The notes beneath the pieces are model-generated. The model was not told where the DNA came from, made no database searches, and worked only from the letters and a program-made list of their open reading frames with translations. A DNA stretch of 56,202 nt from an uncultured Desulfobulbaceae bacterium (GTDB lineage: Bacteria > Desulfobacterota > Desulfobulbia > Desulfobulbales > BM004): NCBI GenBank assembly GCA_945787325.1, contig CALZHP010000008.1, forward strand, positions 1 to 56,202. Reading direction: 5' to 3'. Made by a program: the position numbers and the translations under genes. Position 1 is the first letter of the stretch. Each line of letters starts with the position of its first letter. Shown here one piece after another: positions 37,159-50,500 of the stretch.

Positions 37159-37778
37159 GACAACAACCTCTCTTCCAGCTTGTCCAGTGAAGACTTTAGC
37201 ACCACAAGCCGATGGTGATGCAACACGTCATATACATTCAGTCCTTCGACAGGAAGAACTTTGAAACCAGGTATATTTCTTGATGACTTCTCCAGAATCT
37301 CGTCCTTTTCAGGAACAACAATCAGTCCGTTGTCTATTTTCAGAATCTCCATAACATCAAGAAAATTCTTGGTTTTGATTCCTTCCATTTGAAACTCATC
37401 AAGCACGAGCAGATTCTCTTCAGAAAATCTGGCACTTAGTGCCATGCACAGACCCAGCCTTCTTAACTTTTTAGGAAATTTCAAACTGTAATCTCGAGGC
37501 TTTGGTCCAAAAACTGTACCACCACTTCTCCACAATGGGGATTTTCTGGTACCTGCTCTTGCGCGTCCAGTACCCTTCTGGCGATAAGGCTTAGCACCAC
37601 TACCCCTGATCTCCGATCTTGTTTTTGTGCATGCTGTTCCAGCTCTACGATTAGCAAGCTGCATCTTCACTATGTCATGAAGAATATGGGGCTTTACAGT
37701 AAGCCCAAACAGTGATTCATTTAATTCAACCTCGCCGACTTTTTTATTGCCGGTGTTATAAATCGCTGATACTGCCAT
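37155..37778 (-). CDS. rplD: 50S ribosomal protein L4
   Basis: Tunnel protein that in E. coli also represses the S10 operon. The 207-aa sequence contains [61 protein letters not shown], the extended loop reaching the tunnel, and a C-terminal globular domain. It overlaps rplW by 4 nt. Confidence 0.98.
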   Translation of the reverse strand: MAVSAIYNTGNKKVGEVELNESLFGLTVKPHILHDIVKMQLANRRAGTACTKTRSEIRGSGAKPYRQKGTGRARAGTRKSPLWRSGGTVFGPKPRDYSLKFPKKLRRLGLCMALSARFSEENLLVLDEFQMEGIKTKNFLDVMEILKIDNGLIVVPEKDEILEKSSRNIPGFKVLPVEGLNVYDVLHHHRLVVLKSSLDKLEERLLS

Positions 37779-37825
37779 TTTGTGAGGTCTCCTCAGTTTA
37801 CCGCTATTATTGTTTATTCTGACTG

Positions 37826-38455
37826 TTACTTGGTAAAGATCTGCAGTAGGCCTTGCTTGGAACCGGGAACACTGCCCTTAACCAGCATAATGCCGTCCTC
37901 TTCACGAATATCAATCACAGTTAAATTCTTCTTGTTCACTACATTTGTACCCATATGGCCGGGCATTTTCTTTCCTTTGATTACGCGACTCGGCCAGGCA
38001 CTGCAACCAATTGAACCCGGGGCTCTGTGATGCTTAGAACCATGGCCGGCAGGACCACCAGCAAACCCGTGACGTTTAATGACACCCTGAAAACCTCGAC
38101 CCTTCATTCTGCCATTTACATCAACAAGATCACCGACCTTAAACAAATCAGCAATACCAATTTCCTGCCCCAGTTCATAGTTATCCGGGTCATCTACGCG
38201 GAATTCCTTGATATGGTAAAAACCACCTTTATCAGCAGATTTTGCATGTCCGGATTCAGGTTTGTTCAACCGATTATCCTTCTTTGAGGAAAAACCCAGC
38301 TGAACAGCGTTATAACCTTCTTTTGCCACAGTTTTTTTCTGGAGCACCACACAGGGTCCTGCCTGAATAACTGTTACAGGAGTTGCTCCCCCATGCTCCG
38401 AATAAACTCGGGTCATCCCTATTTTTTTACCCATCAATCCCATCGTGTTAGGCAT
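37826..38455 (-). CDS. rplC: 50S ribosomal protein L3
   Basis: Early-assembly protein reaching the peptidyl-transferase centre. The 209-aa sequence starts GLMGKKIGMTRVYSEHGGATPVTVIQAGPC and shows the L3 signature FKVGDLVDVNGRMKGRGFQGVIKRHGFAGGPAGHGSKHHRAPGSIG. It follows rpsJ by 80 bp. Confidence 0.98.
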   Translation of the reverse strand: MPNTMGLMGKKIGMTRVYSEHGGATPVTVIQAGPCVVLQKKTVAKEGYNAVQLGFSSKKDNRLNKPESGHAKSADKGGFYHIKEFRVDDPDNYELGQEIGIADLFKVGDLVDVNGRMKGRGFQGVIKRHGFAGGPAGHGSKHHRAPGSIGCSAWPSRVIKGKKMPGHMGTNVVNKKNLTVIDIREEDGIMLVKGSVPGSKQGLLQIFTK

Positions 38456-38535
38456 TTTTCTTACCCGCTCTATCAGTAATAAATATTGTTAAACACCATT
38501 TCCAAACAACATATTAAAGTAAATATGTTTTGAAA

Positions 38536-38850
38536 TTACGGTAGTTTAATTTCTACATCAACACCTGCTGACAATTCCAGCTTCATCAAGGAATCTATTG
38601 TCTGCTGAGTAGGCTCCAGTATGTCGATAAGTCGACGGTGAGTCCGCATCTCAAACTGTTCACGTGATTTTTTATCCACATGAGGGGACCGAAGAACACA
38701 AAACTTGTTGATTGTCGTTGGCATTGGAATCGGGCCTGCAACATTAGCACCGGTTCTTTTTGCAGTTTCGACAATCTCCTTGGTTGATAAATCAAGAAGT
38801 TTGTGGTCGTACCCCTTAAGCTTTATGCGAATCTTGTCAGTAGTAACCAT
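38536..38850 (-). CDS. rpsJ: 30S ribosomal protein S10 / NusE
   Basis: Ribosomal protein and NusG/NusB partner in antitermination and transcription-translation coupling. The 104-aa sequence reads [40 protein letters not shown] and contains [25 protein letters not shown]. It begins the S10 run but is only 15 bp after tuf, with no room for a separate promoter there, so it is probably transcribed from the fusA promoter. Confidence 0.98.
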   Translation of the reverse strand: MVTTDKIRIKLKGYDHKLLDLSTKEIVETAKRTGANVAGPIPMPTTINKFCVLRSPHVDKKSREQFEMRTHRRLIDILEPTQQTIDSLMKLELSAGVDVEIKLP

Positions 38851-38865
38851 AATTCTGCTTTTACC

Positions 38866-40056
38866 CTATTCAATAATTTCGCTGATTACGCCCGCACCTA
38901 CCGTGCGACCGCCCTCACGAATTGCAAAGCGAAGTTCCTTCTCCATGGCGATGGGGGTGATTAGAACACCTTCGATCGTCACGTTATCTCCAGGCATTAC
39001 CATCTCAACACCCTCGGATAAAGTCACTACGCCTGTTACATCGGTTGTTCGAAAGTAAAACTGCGGACGGTAGCCGTTGAAGAAAGGAGTATGACGACCA
39101 CCCTCTTCCTTTGTCAGTATATAGCACTCCGCTTTAAACTTCGTATGAGGTGTGATGCTCGCTGGCTTCGCTAATACCTGGCCACGTTCGATATCCTCAC
39201 GTTTAACTCCACGCAGAAGAACACCAATATTGTCTCCGGCACGTCCTTCGTCAAGAAGCTTACGGAACATCTCAACACCGGTTACGGTTGTCTTTTCGGT
39301 ATCTTTTATACCTACTACCTCTACTTCCTCGCCTACGGTGATTATGCCACGTTCCACACGACCGGTAGCTACTGTGCCACGACCAGATATGGAAAATACG
39401 TCCTCGACTGGCATCAGGAAAGGCTTATCAACATCTCGCTTTGGCTCAGGAATGAAGGTGTCTATCGCCTCCATCAGCTCCCAGATGCATTTGGTCGCAG
39501 CTTCGTCATCAGGATTCTCAAGTGCCTTCAGGGCGCTACCCTGAACGATCGGGGTGTCATCACCAGGAAACTCATACTTATCTAAAAGCTCACGAAGCTC
39601 CATATCAACCAGCTCAATAAGCTCAGGGTCGTCAACCATATCGCATTTATTAAGAAATACGACCATTGCAGGTACACCTACCTGGCGGGCAAGAAGGATA
39701 TGCTCACGGGTCTGAGGCATGGGACCGTCATCCGCGCCAACTACTAAGATGGCGCCGTCCATCTGTGCTGCACCGGTGATCATATTCTTGATGTAGTCAG
39801 CATGGCCGGGACAGTCGACGTGAGCATAATGACGAGCGGTCGTCTCATACTCCACATGAGCTGTTGCAATGGTGATACCACGCTCTTTTTCTTCAGGGGC
39901 CTTATCAATATCACTGAAATCAGTGAAATCGGCCTGACCCTTGGTCGACAAAACGCGGGTTATGGCAGCTGTCAATGTCGTCTTGCCATGATCGATATGA
40001 CCAATCGTGCCTACGTTTACGTGAGGTTTCGTCCTCTCAAATTTCTCCTTTGACAT
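38866..40056 (-). CDS. tuf: Elongation factor Tu (copy downstream of fusA)
   Basis: GTPase delivering aminoacyl-tRNA to the ribosome. The 396-aa sequence has G1 GHIDHGKTT (19-27), G2 [10 protein letters not shown]3 DCPGHADY, G4 NKCD and G5 GSALK, and the complete domains II and III. The last 111 nt in the gene's 3' region are identical to the second partial tuf at the window edge. It lies 35 bp after fusA and 15 bp before rpsJ. Confidence 0.99.
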   Translation of the reverse strand: MSKEKFERTKPHVNVGTIGHIDHGKTTLTAAITRVLSTKGQADFTDFSDIDKAPEEKERGITIATAHVEYETTARHYAHVDCPGHADYIKNMITGAAQMDGAILVVGADDGPMPQTREHILLARQVGVPAMVVFLNKCDMVDDPELIELVDMELRELLDKYEFPGDDTPIVQGSALKALENPDDEAATKCIWELMEAIDTFIPEPKRDVDKPFLMPVEDVFSISGRGTVATGRVERGIITVGEEVEVVGIKDTEKTTVTGVEMFRKLLDEGRAGDNIGVLLRGVKREDIERGQVLAKPASITPHTKFKAECYILTKEEGGRHTPFFNGYRPQFYFRTTDVTGVVTLSEGVEMVMPGDNVTIEGVLITPIAMEKELRFAIREGGRTVGAGVISEIIE

Positions 40057-40091
40057 GGCGATATTCTCCTGAAATCAAGTTTATTTGTTAC

Positions 40092-42170
40092 TTAAATTCC
40101 TCTTATCCTTGATATAATGCTTTCTGCTTTCTGTGCAGGCACCTTATCATAGGATGAAAACTGCATATTAAATGTTGCTCTTCCCTGCGTTGCGGATCTT
40201 AAATCCGTCGAGTAGCCAAACATTTCTGCCAAGGGCACCTGAGCCCTGACAATCTGTATATCATTTCTGCTCTCGATCCCATTGATTTTGGCTCGTTTTC
40301 CGTTAAGGTCACTCATGACCTCACCCAAATACTCTTCGGGCACTGTTACCTCCAGAGCCATCAACGGTTCGAGCAGTATCGGGTTTGCTTCCGAAGCACC
40401 TTTTCGAAGTGCAATCGTTGCTGCAACACCAAATGCCATTTCGGTTGAGTCATCCTGGTGATAAGAACCATCAACCAAACTGACTTTAAGGTCAACGAGA
40501 GGGAATCCTATTAAAGCTCCTGAATCAAGGCTGCCTTCAATTCCTTTTTCAACGGCCTGCAAAAAATCAGCGGGTACTTGTTCATCCCCCACCTTGTTTT
40601 CAAACTTAAAACCTTCACCCCTATTTAAGGGTTCAAGTTCAAGCCATACATGGCCATATTGACTTTTCCCACTGGTCTGCTGAACAAATTTGCCTTCAGC
40701 CCGTGAGGTCCCTTCTATTGACTCTTTATATGCTACCTGCGGTTTACCGATATTAGCAGCAACTTTAAATTCTCTTACAAGCCGATCAACGATAATTTCC
40801 AGGTGTAATTCTCCCATGCCGGAAATTATCGTTTGCCCGGTATCTTCATCCTGGGCAACCCTAAACGAAGGATCTTCGCGTTCAATCTTTTCTAGACTTT
40901 CCTCGAGTTTTTCCTCGTCTGCTTTGCTTTTGGGTTCTATTGCAACTCCAATTACAGGTTCAGGAAACTCTATATTTTCTAGCCGAATATTATCACCACT
41001 CTGGCAAAGAGTGTCGCCTGTAGTTGTGAAACGCAAACCAACTACAGCTGCAATATCTCCAGCGCTAATTTCTTTTACTTCCTCTCGCTTATTAGCGTGA
41101 AGCTTTACTATACGGCCTATCTTTTCTTTCTTTTTCTTAACAGGATTATAAACCTGCCCGCCAACCTTCAGTATGCCAGAATAAACTCGAAGGAAAGCTA
41201 AGTTTCCAACAAAGGGATCGGACATCAGCTTAAAAGCCAGTCCGCTGAATTTCTCAGATGTATCCGTCTTTCTAGTAACTACTTCACCATCCTGATTGAG
41301 GCCTTCAACAGGAGGTATATCAGAAGGTGAAGGTAAATACGAAACAACAGCATCCAGCAGGGGTTGCACCCCTTTGTTTTTAAAAGCACTTCCGCATAGT
41401 ACAGGTACAACCTGCAACTTCAGCGTTGCGCTCCTTATCGCCCTCTTTATTTCTTCAGCAGATACGTACTGCTCTTCAAGGAATTTTTCCATGACCCCCT
41501 CATCGAAGTCGGCCAACTTCTCGAGGAGTATCATACGGGCGGCCGTAGATTTTTCTTTGAGACCTTCAGGGATATCCTTTTCCGTGATTTTAAGACCTTG
41601 AGACTCTTCATCGAAGTATAGAGCTTTTTCGTTAACGAGGTCTATTACGCCCTGGAAACTATCTTCTTTACCGATTGGAATTTCAATCGGAAGAGGATTT
41701 GCTCCAAGCCTGTCACGGATCATATCCACACAGCGCATATAATCAGCGCCGATTCGATCCATTTTATTTACAAAAGCGAGACGGGGTATTCGATAATTGT
41801 CCGCCTGTCGCCAAACTGTTTCTGACTGGGGCTCAACACCTCCCACCGCACAAAATACGGCGATTGCCCCATCGAGAATCCTCAAGCATCTTTCCACTTC
41901 AACAGTGAAGTCTACATGCCCGGGTGTATCTATTATATTTATTTTATAGCCGCCCCATTCGCAGGTTGTTGCAGCAGAGGTAATTGTAATACCCCTCTCT
42001 TGTTCCTGCTCCATCCAGTCCATGATAGCTGTACCATCGTGGACTTCACCGATTTTATGGGATCGACCTGTATAAAATAATATCCTTTCTGTTGTAGTAG
42101 TCTTGCCGGCATCGATATGGGCCATGATGCCTATATTGCGAAGTTTGGCAAGAAAGACATCGTCAGCCAC
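40092..42170 (-). CDS. fusA: Elongation factor G
   Basis: GTPase for translocation and, with RRF, ribosome recycling. The 692-aa sequence starts at a GTG and has G1 [14 protein letters not shown] (17-30), [29 protein letters not shown] and NKMD, followed by domains II-V. Length is standard for EF-G1. A promoter with a perfect TTGACA lies in the 158-bp gap upstream. Confidence 0.99.
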   Translation of the reverse strand: MADDVFLAKLRNIGIMAHIDAGKTTTTERILFYTGRSHKIGEVHDGTAIMDWMEQEQERGITITSAATTCEWGGYKINIIDTPGHVDFTVEVERCLRILDGAIAVFCAVGGVEPQSETVWRQADNYRIPRLAFVNKMDRIGADYMRCVDMIRDRLGANPLPIEIPIGKEDSFQGVIDLVNEKALYFDEESQGLKITEKDIPEGLKEKSTAARMILLEKLADFDEGVMEKFLEEQYVSAEEIKRAIRSATLKLQVVPVLCGSAFKNKGVQPLLDAVVSYLPSPSDIPPVEGLNQDGEVVTRKTDTSEKFSGLAFKLMSDPFVGNLAFLRVYSGILKVGGQVYNPVKKKKEKIGRIVKLHANKREEVKEISAGDIAAVVGLRFTTTGDTLCQSGDNIRLENIEFPEPVIGVAIEPKSKADEEKLEESLEKIEREDPSFRVAQDEDTGQTIISGMGELHLEIIVDRLVREFKVAANIGKPQVAYKESIEGTSRAEGKFVQQTSGKSQYGHVWLELEPLNRGEGFKFENKVGDEQVPADFLQAVEKGIEGSLDSGALIGFPLVDLKVSLVDGSYHQDDSTEMAFGVAATIALRKGASEANPILLEPLMALEVTVPEEYLGEVMSDLNGKRAKINGIESRNDIQIVRAQVPLAEMFGYSTDLRSATQGRATFNMQFSSYDKVPAQKAESIISRIRGI

Positions 42171-42263
42171 GGCTATCTGTTTTCCTTCAATTACTATCTT
42201 TTCAGTTACTAATCCTTATCAGCAAAATACTTGCTTGCCAGTGCCTACGCTCGGGAAAAGAGA

Positions 42264-42292
42264 CTTTTACTCTACACCTGATATTTTGTCAA
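42264..42292 (-). promoter_or_regulatory. Predicted promoter for fusA-tuf and the S10 operon
   Basis: Minus-strand TTGACA (6/6) and TAAAAG (4/6) are separated by 17 nt within the rpsG-fusA gap. The expected start point is about 42256, giving a leader of about 85 nt. Confidence 0.6.
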
Positions 42293-42328
42293 TCTGGAAA
42301 TAAAATAAAAAACCGGCTCAAAAAATGA

Positions 42329-42802
42329 CTACCATCTATAATGCGCAAAAGCTTTATTAGCCTCTGCCATCCTATGAGTATCATCACGTTTTTTTACAGA
42401 AGCACCTCTGTTATTAAACGCATCGAGAAGTTCAGCCGCCAGCTTTTCTGACATTGTCTTGCCGGGCCGTTTCTTGGCAAAATCAATAATCCATCTGATT
42501 GCAAGTGCATTCCTGCGTTCCGGACGAACTTCAACAGGCACCTGATAAGTTGCACCACCAACTCGGCGAGACTTAACTTCCACCTTTGGACGTACCTTTT
42601 CCATCGCTTCATCAAAAACAACGATAGGCTCTTTTTCGGTTACACGTTCAGCAATGATATCCATTGCGCCGTAAAAAATACCTTGCGCCAGGGTCTTCTT
42701 CCCTCTCTCCATGATACCATTGGTAAACTTGGTCACCAGTACACTTTTAAATCTTGGGTCCGGTGGAGTGGGACGCTTTTCTATTATTTTTCGCCTTGGC
42801 AT
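42329..42802 (-). CDS. rpsG: 30S ribosomal protein S7
   Basis: Head-assembly primary protein; in E. coli it represses the str operon. The 157-aa sequence shows [34 protein letters not shown], the [24 protein letters not shown] block and FAHYRW C-terminus. It follows rpsL by 54 bp, the standard str order. Confidence 0.98.
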   Translation of the reverse strand: MPRRKIIEKRPTPPDPRFKSVLVTKFTNGIMERGKKTLAQGIFYGAMDIIAERVTEKEPIVVFDEAMEKVRPKVEVKSRRVGGATYQVPVEVRPERRNALAIRWIIDFAKKRPGKTMSEKLAAELLDAFNNRGASVKKRDDTHRMAEANKAFAHYRW

Positions 42803-42856
42803 TTATTTCATGTCTCCTAGTAAATCAATCATAACTAAATCAGCAATCATCCGGAC

Positions 42857-43228
42857 TTATTTCGGACGTTTGGCACCATACTTAGATCGACCTTGCCTCC
42901 GGTCACTGACTCCCAATGCATCCAGAGTCCCTCTGATTATATGATAACGAACGCCTGGAAGATCCTTTACCCTTCCACCGCGAATTAATACAACTGAATG
43001 CTCCTGGAGGTTGTGCCCAATACCCGGTATATAGGATGTAACCTCCATCCCATTTGTCAGTCTCACCCTGGCTACTTTACGAAGAGCTGAGTTTGGTTTT
43101 TTGGGAGTAGTTGTATATACACGAACGCACACTCCCCTCTTCTGTGGAGACCCTTTTAAAGCCGGCGTATTGCTCCTCTTAAAGGTCTTCTTGCGCCCAT
43201 GTCTAATCAGTTGATTGATGGTTGGCAT
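42857..43228 (-). CDS. rpsL: 30S ribosomal protein S12
   Basis: Decoding-centre protein. The 123-aa sequence begins [19 protein letters not shown] and contains the [22 protein letters not shown] block, with the lysine whose replacement gives streptomycin resistance in other bacteria. The lysine in [11 protein letters not shown] is also present, so no resistance change is seen. First gene of the str section. Confidence 0.99.
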   Translation of the reverse strand: MPTINQLIRHGRKKTFKRSNTPALKGSPQKRGVCVRVYTTTPKKPNSALRKVARVRLTNGMEVTSYIPGIGHNLQEHSVVLIRGGRVKDLPGVRYHIIRGTLDALGVSDRRQGRSKYGAKRPK

Positions 43229-43279
43229 CTACTTCAACTCCTGTAAAAATATATTTTCAATTTACCAATAACAAACCGG

Positions 43280-43306
43280 GTAAAACCCCTGCGGCACACT
43301 GCCGCA
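43280..43306 (-). promoter_or_regulatory. Two small hairpins at the 5' end of the rpsL leader
   Basis: On the minus strand a perfect 7-bp stem (TGCGGCA/TGCCGCA, loop GTG) at 43290-43306 begins within a few nt of the predicted start site, and a 4-bp GGGT/ACCC hairpin follows. There is no T-run after either stem, so they are not terminators. Confidence 0.55.
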
Positions 43307-43317
43307 AAAAAGGGAAA

Positions 43318-43346
43318 TTAATAATCTAACTGTTCTTAATTGTCAA
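43318..43346 (-). promoter_or_regulatory. Predicted promoter for rpsL-rpsG
   Basis: Minus-strand TTGACA (6/6) and TATTAA (4/6) are spaced by exactly 17 nt in the rpoC-rpsL gap. Start point near 43311. Confidence 0.65.
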
Positions 43347-43359
43347 GAACATTCTTGTT

Positions 43360-46300
43360 TCAATCAGAGCTTTGAATCCTGTATTTCTCCAGCCCTGTAC
43401 CAGCTGGAATTAATCGTCCCATAATGACATTTTCCTTCAGGCCACGCAGGTGGTCTACACGTCCAGCCATAGCTGCATTAGTAAGCACCTTTGTCGTCTC
43501 CTGGAATGATGCTGCGGAAATGAAGCTATCGGTGCTGAGGGAAGCCTTCGTAACACCCAGAAGAAGCGGTTCAGCTGCTGCCGGTTGCTTCTTTAATTGT
43601 ATTAGGCGCTCATTTTCTTCTTCAAATTTCCACCACTCCACCTGTTCTCCCAGCATAAAAATTGAATCGCCGACATCGGTTATCTGAACACGCCGGAGCA
43701 TCTGCCTGACTATGACTTCGATGTGCTTATCATTTATCTTTACACCCTGAAGTCGGTAGACCTCCTGGATCTCGTTAACTAAGAATTTTGCCAGTTCTTT
43801 TACTCCCAGAACTCTGAGGATGTCATTAGGAATCGGAGATCCGTCCATCAGTGGCTCACCGGCTTTAACATAGTCTCCTTCATGAACGCTGACATGTTTA
43901 CTCTTTGGTATCAGGTATTCTTTAGGATCACCAATATCAGGAGTAACTACAACCCTGCGTTTCCCCTTGAGATCTTTCCCGAAAGAGACTCGCCCATCTA
44001 TCTCGGTTACAACAGCAAAATCCTTGGGTTTTCTTACTTCAAACAGTTCTGCTACCCGTGGCAAACCACCGGTAATATCCTTTGTTTTTGTTGTTTCCCT
44101 GGGAATCTTGCCAACAACGGTACCCGGTTCGATAACTTCACCCTCATCAACAGAGATAATGGAACCCACCGGAAGAGAATATCTGGCCGGCGATCCTGTG
44201 TTAGGCAGCTTGAGAGTTCTACCCCTCTTATCTTTAATTGTAATACGCGGGTTTATGTCAACACCGGATTTTGATTGAACAATGACCTTACTGGCCTTAC
44301 CGGTTACAGGGTCAACTCTCTCTTGCATAGAAATACCTTCAGAAACATCTCCATACTTGACAGTACCACCTACTTCACAAACAATAGGAATAGTGTAAGG
44401 ATCCCAATCAGCTATAATTGTCCCTGGCTCGATCTTTTCACCTTCATCCATGTAGAGCTGTGCACCATAATTCACAGGATAACGTTCACGTTCCCGGCCC
44501 TCAGCATTCAATATGCTTATTTCACCGTTCCTGTTCATTACAACCTTCTTACCAAGTGCACTTGTTACGTGGTGAATATCATGGAATTTTACCTCACCGC
44601 CATGTTGTGTGCGAATTTCTGCAACCTCGACACTTCTGCTTGCAGTACCGCCGATATGAAATGTACGCATGGTAAGCTGTGTTCCCGGTTCACCGATAGA
44701 CTGGGCTGCTATTATTCCAATAGATTCACCCATGTTTACCATGTGACCGCGGCCAAGGTCACGACCATAACACATAGCACATACACCACGTTTGGACCGG
44801 CAGGAAAGAACTGACCGGATCATCACCCTGTCAAGACCTGCAGCCTCAATTGCTTCTACCTTTTCCTCGGTAATCTGTTCATCAGCCTCAACAAGCAGCT
44901 CACCAGTAAAAGGATCAACAATGTCATCAAGGGCAACTCTGCCAAGAATACGCTCTCCAACACGCTGGATAACTTCACCACCCTCCATCAGAGGTTCGGC
45001 CATGATACCGTCTAGAGTCTGGCAGTCTTTTTCAATGATCGTAGAGTCCTGCGCCACATCAACGAGTCTTCTGGTCAAGTACCCAGAGTTGGCTGTTTTC
45101 AAGGCCGTATCTGCAAGCCCCTTACGGGCACCGTGAGTTGAAATAAAATATTCCAGAACACCCAATCCCTCTCTGAAATTGGCCTTAATCGGTGACTCAA
45201 TAATGGCACCGGAAGGTTTTGCCATCAAACCCCTCATCCCGGCCAGCTGACGAATCTGGTCTTTACTACCCCTGGCGCCGGAATCAGCCATGATGAAGAC
45301 AGGATTAAAACTGAGCGATTCAACAAGCTTGTTGTCCTTGTCACGAAGGTATTCAATCTTCATTTCTTTCATCATTTCCTCAGCAACTTCCTCAGTTGCT
45401 TTGGACCATACATCGATAACCTTGTTATATTTTTCGCCAACGGTTATCAGTCCATCTGTATACTGCTCTTCAACATCGAGTACTTCCTTTTCCGCATTTG
45501 CAAGGATATCTTCTTTATCCACAGGAATAATCATATCATTTACACAGATGGATATACCTGCTCGTGTAGAATATTCGTAGCCGAGATCCTTGAGCCTGTC
45601 AGCCAAGATTACAGTTTCTTTGGTTCCTGACTGTCGGTAAGTATAGTCAATGAGCCAGGCAAGTTCTTTTTTAGTCATAACCTTGTTGACTACACCGAAA
45701 GGTACACCCTCAGGCAGCAGTTCACCTAAAAGAATTCTCCCAATTGTAGTATCAACAACTAAACCATCTATTCGCACCTTAACTTTTGCATGAAGCTCTG
45801 CCTCACCAAAATCATAAGCAATCCGGGCTTCCTCGGGTGAGGAAAAGATTTTGCCTTCACCTTTTGCCATCAATTTCTCTCTGGTCATATAGTAAAGACC
45901 AAGAACGATGTCCTGGGTGGGGATAATTACAGGGCCGCCGTTAGCCGGGGAAAGGATGTTGTTGGTTGACATCATCAATACCCTGGCTTCAGTTTGCGCC
46001 TCAACAGAGAGCGGCACATGAACAGCCATCTGGTCACCGTCAAAGTCAGCATTGAATGCCATACATACGAGCGGATGAAGCTGAATCGCTTTACCTTCTA
46101 TGAGTACCGCCTCAAATGCCTGCATACCTAAGCGATGCAAGGTTGGGGCCCTGTTAAGTATGACTGGGTACTCTTTCACTACATCCTCGAGCACTGCCCA
46201 GACCTCATCGATCCCTTTTTCAACCATTTTACGGGCACTTTTAATCGTAGTTACGTACCCAAGTGACTCAAGTTTGTTATATATAAATGGCTTGAAGAGT

Positions 46301-47424
46301 TCGAGTGCCATTTTCTTGGGTATTCCGCATTGGTGTAAACGCAAATGAGGGCCAGCAACAATTACCGAACGGCCGGAGTAATCAACACGTTTTCCAAGAA
46401 GGTTTTGTCGAAATCGCCCCTGCTTACCTTTCAGCATGTCGCTGAAAGATTTCAATGGCCTCTTGTTGGGGCCCGTAATCAGCCTTCCGCGACGACCATT
46501 GTCGAACAGAACATCGACTGCTTCCTGCAGCATTCTTTTTTCATTACGGATGATGATATCCGGAGCATCAAGTTCTAACAGGCGCTTGAGCCGATTGTTT
46601 CTGTTGATAACCCGCCTATAAAGGTCATTAAGATCAGATGTGGCAAAACGCCCTCCTTCAAGAGGTACAAGTGGACGAAGATCGGGCGGCAGAACCGGTA
46701 TTACTTCAAGAATCATCCACTCAGGACGGTTTCCTGAATCACGAAAAGCTTCAACAACCTTCAAACGTTTGCCGAGTTTGTTCCTTTTTGTTTCAGAACC
46801 TGTGCTGCGCATTTCTTCTCGTATCTGAACAGAAAGGACTTCAAGATCAAGATCTTTCAGAAGCTCCCTGATAGCTTCAGCACCAATACCCACGACAAAT
46901 TTACCAGGATATTCTTCAAGAGCCTGACGGTAGTTGTCTTCGCTCAACAACGTACCTGGAGGCAGCGAGGGTTCTTCAGACGTAACAACAACGTAAGCTT
47001 CAAAATAGAGAATCTTTTCAAGCTCCTTGAGAGTCATGTCAAGCAGATTACCAATCTTTGTCGGCAAACTCTTAAGGAACCAGATATGAGCCACCGGAGC
47101 AGCAAGTTCTATGTGCCCGAGGCGCTCACGACGCACCTTCGACTGGATGACCTCGACTCCACATTTTTCGCAGACAACGCCACGATGCTTCATGCGTTTA
47201 TATTTACCGCAATTACACTCGTAGTCCTTCACCGGCCCAAAAATTTTAGCACAGAAAAGGCCGTCTCTTTCTGGCTTGAATGTCCGGTAGTTGATTGTCT
47301 CGGGTTTTTTTACTTCTCCATGAGACCAGTCACGTATCTTGCCTGGAGATGCAAGTGAGATTCTGACAGACTTAAAACTAACAGGCGCCTTGGCTTTGGC
47401 AAAAAAGCTAAAAAGTTCTTCCAC
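43360..47424 (-). CDS. rpoC: RNA polymerase beta' subunit
   Basis: Catalytic subunit. The 1354-aa protein starts at GTG (AAGG 7 nt upstream). N-terminal zinc ligands C70, C72, C85 and C88, the absolutely conserved NADFDGDQM (about 459-467) that chelates the catalytic magnesium, the second zinc site [11 protein letters not shown] (about 873-885) and the trigger-loop region [16 protein letters not shown] are all clear. Length is typical for proteobacteria. It follows rpoB by 105 bp. Confidence 0.99.
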   Translation of the reverse strand: MEELFSFFAKAKAPVSFKSVRISLASPGKIRDWSHGEVKKPETINYRTFKPERDGLFCAKIFGPVKDYECNCGKYKRMKHRGVVCEKCGVEVIQSKVRRERLGHIELAAPVAHIWFLKSLPTKIGNLLDMTLKELEKILYFEAYVVVTSEEPSLPPGTLLSEDNYRQALEEYPGKFVVGIGAEAIRELLKDLDLEVLSVQIREEMRSTGSETKRNKLGKRLKVVEAFRDSGNRPEWMILEVIPVLPPDLRPLVPLEGGRFATSDLNDLYRRVINRNNRLKRLLELDAPDIIIRNEKRMLQEAVDVLFDNGRRGRLITGPNKRPLKSFSDMLKGKQGRFRQNLLGKRVDYSGRSVIVAGPHLRLHQCGIPKKMALELFKPFIYNKLESLGYVTTIKSARKMVEKGIDEVWAVLEDVVKEYPVILNRAPTLHRLGMQAFEAVLIEGKAIQLHPLVCMAFNADFDGDQMAVHVPLSVEAQTEARVLMMSTNNILSPANGGPVIIPTQDIVLGLYYMTREKLMAKGEGKIFSSPEEARIAYDFGEAELHAKVKVRIDGLVVDTTIGRILLGELLPEGVPFGVVNKVMTKKELAWLIDYTYRQSGTKETVILADRLKDLGYEYSTRAGISICVNDMIIPVDKEDILANAEKEVLDVEEQYTDGLITVGEKYNKVIDVWSKATEEVAEEMMKEMKIEYLRDKDNKLVESLSFNPVFIMADSGARGSKDQIRQLAGMRGLMAKPSGAIIESPIKANFREGLGVLEYFISTHGARKGLADTALKTANSGYLTRRLVDVAQDSTIIEKDCQTLDGIMAEPLMEGGEVIQRVGERILGRVALDDIVDPFTGELLVEADEQITEEKVEAIEAAGLDRVMIRSVLSCRSKRGVCAMCYGRDLGRGHMVNMGESIGIIAAQSIGEPGTQLTMRTFHIGGTASRSVEVAEIRTQHGGEVKFHDIHHVTSALGKKVVMNRNGEISILNAEGRERERYPVNYGAQLYMDEGEKIEPGTIIADWDPYTIPIVCEVGGTVKYGDVSEGISMQERVDPVTGKASKVIVQSKSGVDINPRITIKDKRGRTLKLPNTGSPARYSLPVGSIISVDEGEVIEPGTVVGKIPRETTKTKDITGGLPRVAELFEVRKPKDFAVVTEIDGRVSFGKDLKGKRRVVVTPDIGDPKEYLIPKSKHVSVHEGDYVKAGEPLMDGSPIPNDILRVLGVKELAKFLVNEIQEVYRLQGVKINDKHIEVIVRQMLRRVQITDVGDSIFMLGEQVEWWKFEEENERLIQLKKQPAAAEPLLLGVTKASLSTDSFISAASFQETTKVLTNAAMAGRVDHLRGLKENVIMGRLIPAGTGLEKYRIQSSD

Positions 47425-47529
47425 AGCAACACCTTTTTCTAAATTTATTATATTGTTGATGACCGGCAGTCATACTGCCAGAAACAACATTGCGTTTACT
47501 ACAAATTCAATTCAAAGACCATGCTTTTA

Positions 47530-50500
47530 CTAGTCCAACAACTCCACATCCAGGCACAATCCCTGTAGCTCTTTAACAAGAACATGGAATGATTCAGGAA
47601 GCCCTGTCTCCAGGAAATTTCTTCCTTTAACAATATTTTCATACATTGTTGTGCGGCCTTCTACATCATCCGCTTTAACAGTTAAAAATTCCTTTAGAGT
47701 ATAAGCGGCACCATACGCCTCCATGGCCCATACTTCCATTTCCCCAAGTCGCTGTCCACCGAATTGCGCTTTACCACCTAGCGGTTGCTGGGTAACAAGA
47801 GAGTATGGTCCGGTTGAACGGGCATGGATTTTGTTATCAACAAGATGATGAAGTTTAAGCATATACATAACGCCAACAGTAACCATCCTGTCAAAAGGTT
47901 CACCGGTTAGACCGTCATAAAGAACTGACTGCCCGGTTTCATCCAAACCAGATTCAACAAGCATATTCCTTATTTCACTCTCCGCGGCTCCATCAAAAAC
48001 TGGTGTAGCAATATGAATTCCACCGATACTTTTTCTTGCCATATCAAGGAGCTCTTCATCAGAGTGTCCCTTGGTCATTTCATTGTACTCATCTTTAGAA
48101 TAAATAGATTTCAATTTACTTTTAACAGCTTTTAATTCCAGGCGTTCAGCAAGCTGCTGAAGCTGTTCACCGAGTTTTTTTGCAGCCATCCCCAGGTGAC
48201 ATTCCAAAACCTGTCCAACATTCATACGAGATGGAACACCCAATGGATTCAATACAATATCGACAGGTGTACCATCTGCAAAATAAGGCATATCTTCTTC
48301 AGGAAGAATACGCGAGACAACACCCTTGTTGCCATGACGGCCGGCCATTTTATCGCCGACAGCAAGTTTTCGTTTCACTGCCACGTATACCTTAACCATT
48401 CTGATTACACCTGGTGGCAGATCATCACCCTTGCGATGCCGTGCGATAATACCTTCGTAACGGTTCCGTACCATTTTGGATTGCTCACGATATCGATCGA
48501 AGAGCGTTTGAACTTCTGCTTCCTGCTTTTTCCAGGTTGAATAATCGTACTCTCGTAGACAGGAAAAACCGGCCTGCTCTATGGATTCCTTCGTAATTTT
48601 CTTTCCTTTCTGGATTAATTCTGAGCCGTCTTTTGCAAGGATAGGTGCCTTTGCAACTTTACCTACTATTATTTCGGCAAGGCCTTTCCTTACAGCCTTT
48701 CTCAGACAATTTATTTCATCGTCCATATCGCGGTGGAGACGTTCTACTTCAAAATCTTCAATGGAAAGTGAACGTTCATCCTTATCTACACCTTTTCTGG
48801 AAAACACTTTTGCATCAATTACTACGCCTTCTACTCCGGGCGGAACACGCAGGGAGGAATCTTTGACATCTCCCGCCTTGTCACCAAAAATAGCCCGCAG
48901 CAACTTTTCCTCTGGTGAAAGCATTGTTTCACCTTTAGGGGTCACCTTTCCTACAAGTGTATCACCAGGCTTAACTTCTGCACCTATACGGACAATCCCG
49001 CTTTCATCAAGATTGCGCAGAGCCTCTTCACCTACATTTGGAATATCACGGGTAATTTCTTCTCTGCCAAGCTTGGTATCACGTGCCATTGTTTCAAATA
49101 CTTCCACATGCACGGAGGTGTAGGTATCATCCTTCAACAACCTCTCACTTAACAGAATGGAGTCTTCAAAGTTGTAACCCCGCCAAGACATGAAAGCGAT
49201 AGTAACATTTTTCCCAAGGGCCAGTTCTCCCTGGTCACAGGAAGGTCCATCTGCAAGGACCGATCCCTTGGAAACCCTATCGCCCGGGCTGACAAGTGGT
49301 TTCTGGGTAAAACAGGTGTTCTGATTTGATTTCTTGAATTTACTAAGGCGGTAAACAGCAATCCCCGTATTGAAACCATCGGTTCCCGGTTCGTCATATT
49401 GGACCACTAAGCGGTTCGCATCGGCTTCTTCAACATAACCGTCACCACCAGCCAACAGGCATGCTCCAGAATCCTGGGCAACATTCTTTTCAAGTCCCGT
49501 ACCGATCAAGGGAGCAGATGTTCTTAACAAAGGCACTGCTTGGCGCATCATGTTAGACCCCATAAGAGCGCGGTTCGCATCGTCATTCTCCAGAAAAGGT
49601 ATCAATGCGGTTGCCACACTTACCAGCTGGTCCGGAGATACATCCATGTAAGTAACCTGATCACCGGAGGTTATAACAACCTCTCCGTCATCTCTGGCAA
49701 TCAAATTGCTCGGCGTAATCTTGCCGTTTTTGTCTTTATCAACTTTTGCCGGTACAATAATCTGGTCTTTTTCAGCCAGAGCATTCATGTAAACGAGCTC
49801 ATCAGTTATTTTCCTATCAACAACTTTGCGATATGGTGTTTCAATGAACCCAAACTGGTTAACTCTTGCATAAACAGCTAGGGATACAATCAGTCCGATG
49901 TTCGGACCCTCAGGAGTCTCTACCGGGCAGATTCTTCCATAATGAGTAGGATGAACATCCCTGACCTCAAAGCCGGCACGTTCACGAGACAAACCTCCGG
50001 GTCCCAAAGCACTCAATCTCCTTTTATGTGTCACCTCAGAAAGTGGATTAGTTTGATCCATAAATTGAGAAAGCTGACTGGTACCGAAAAACTCTTTAAT
50101 TGCTGAAGTTATTGGCTTGGGGTTGATAAGATCATGTGGCATCAGGGTTTCCACTTCCTGTAGTGTCATGCGCTCGCGAATGGCCCTTTCCATGCGAACT
50201 AGCCCGATACGATATTGGTTTTCGACCAGCTCTCCAACGGTCCTGACCCGGCGATTACCCAAATGATCAATATCATCAACCTTACCCTGTTCATCTTTAA
50301 GACGAACCAGATAACGCACCGCCTCCATGATATCGACCTTGGTCAAAGTCCTGATGTTAATATCAGTATCTACATTGAGCTTAGCGTTAATTTTAAATCG
50401 GCCAACCTCGGAAAGGTCATATGTTGAAGCATTGAAAAACAGGTTATTGAAAAAAGATGCGGCAACTTCTGGCGTAGGTGGACTACTCGGTCTCAAACGC

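Noticed and set aside
50030-50100. Possible rifampicin-resistance change in RpoB (Thr in place of Asn at the E. coli 518 position)
   Set aside because: The main resistance positions (516, 526, 531 equivalents) are wild type and a conservative difference at 518 is likely natural variation between lineages.
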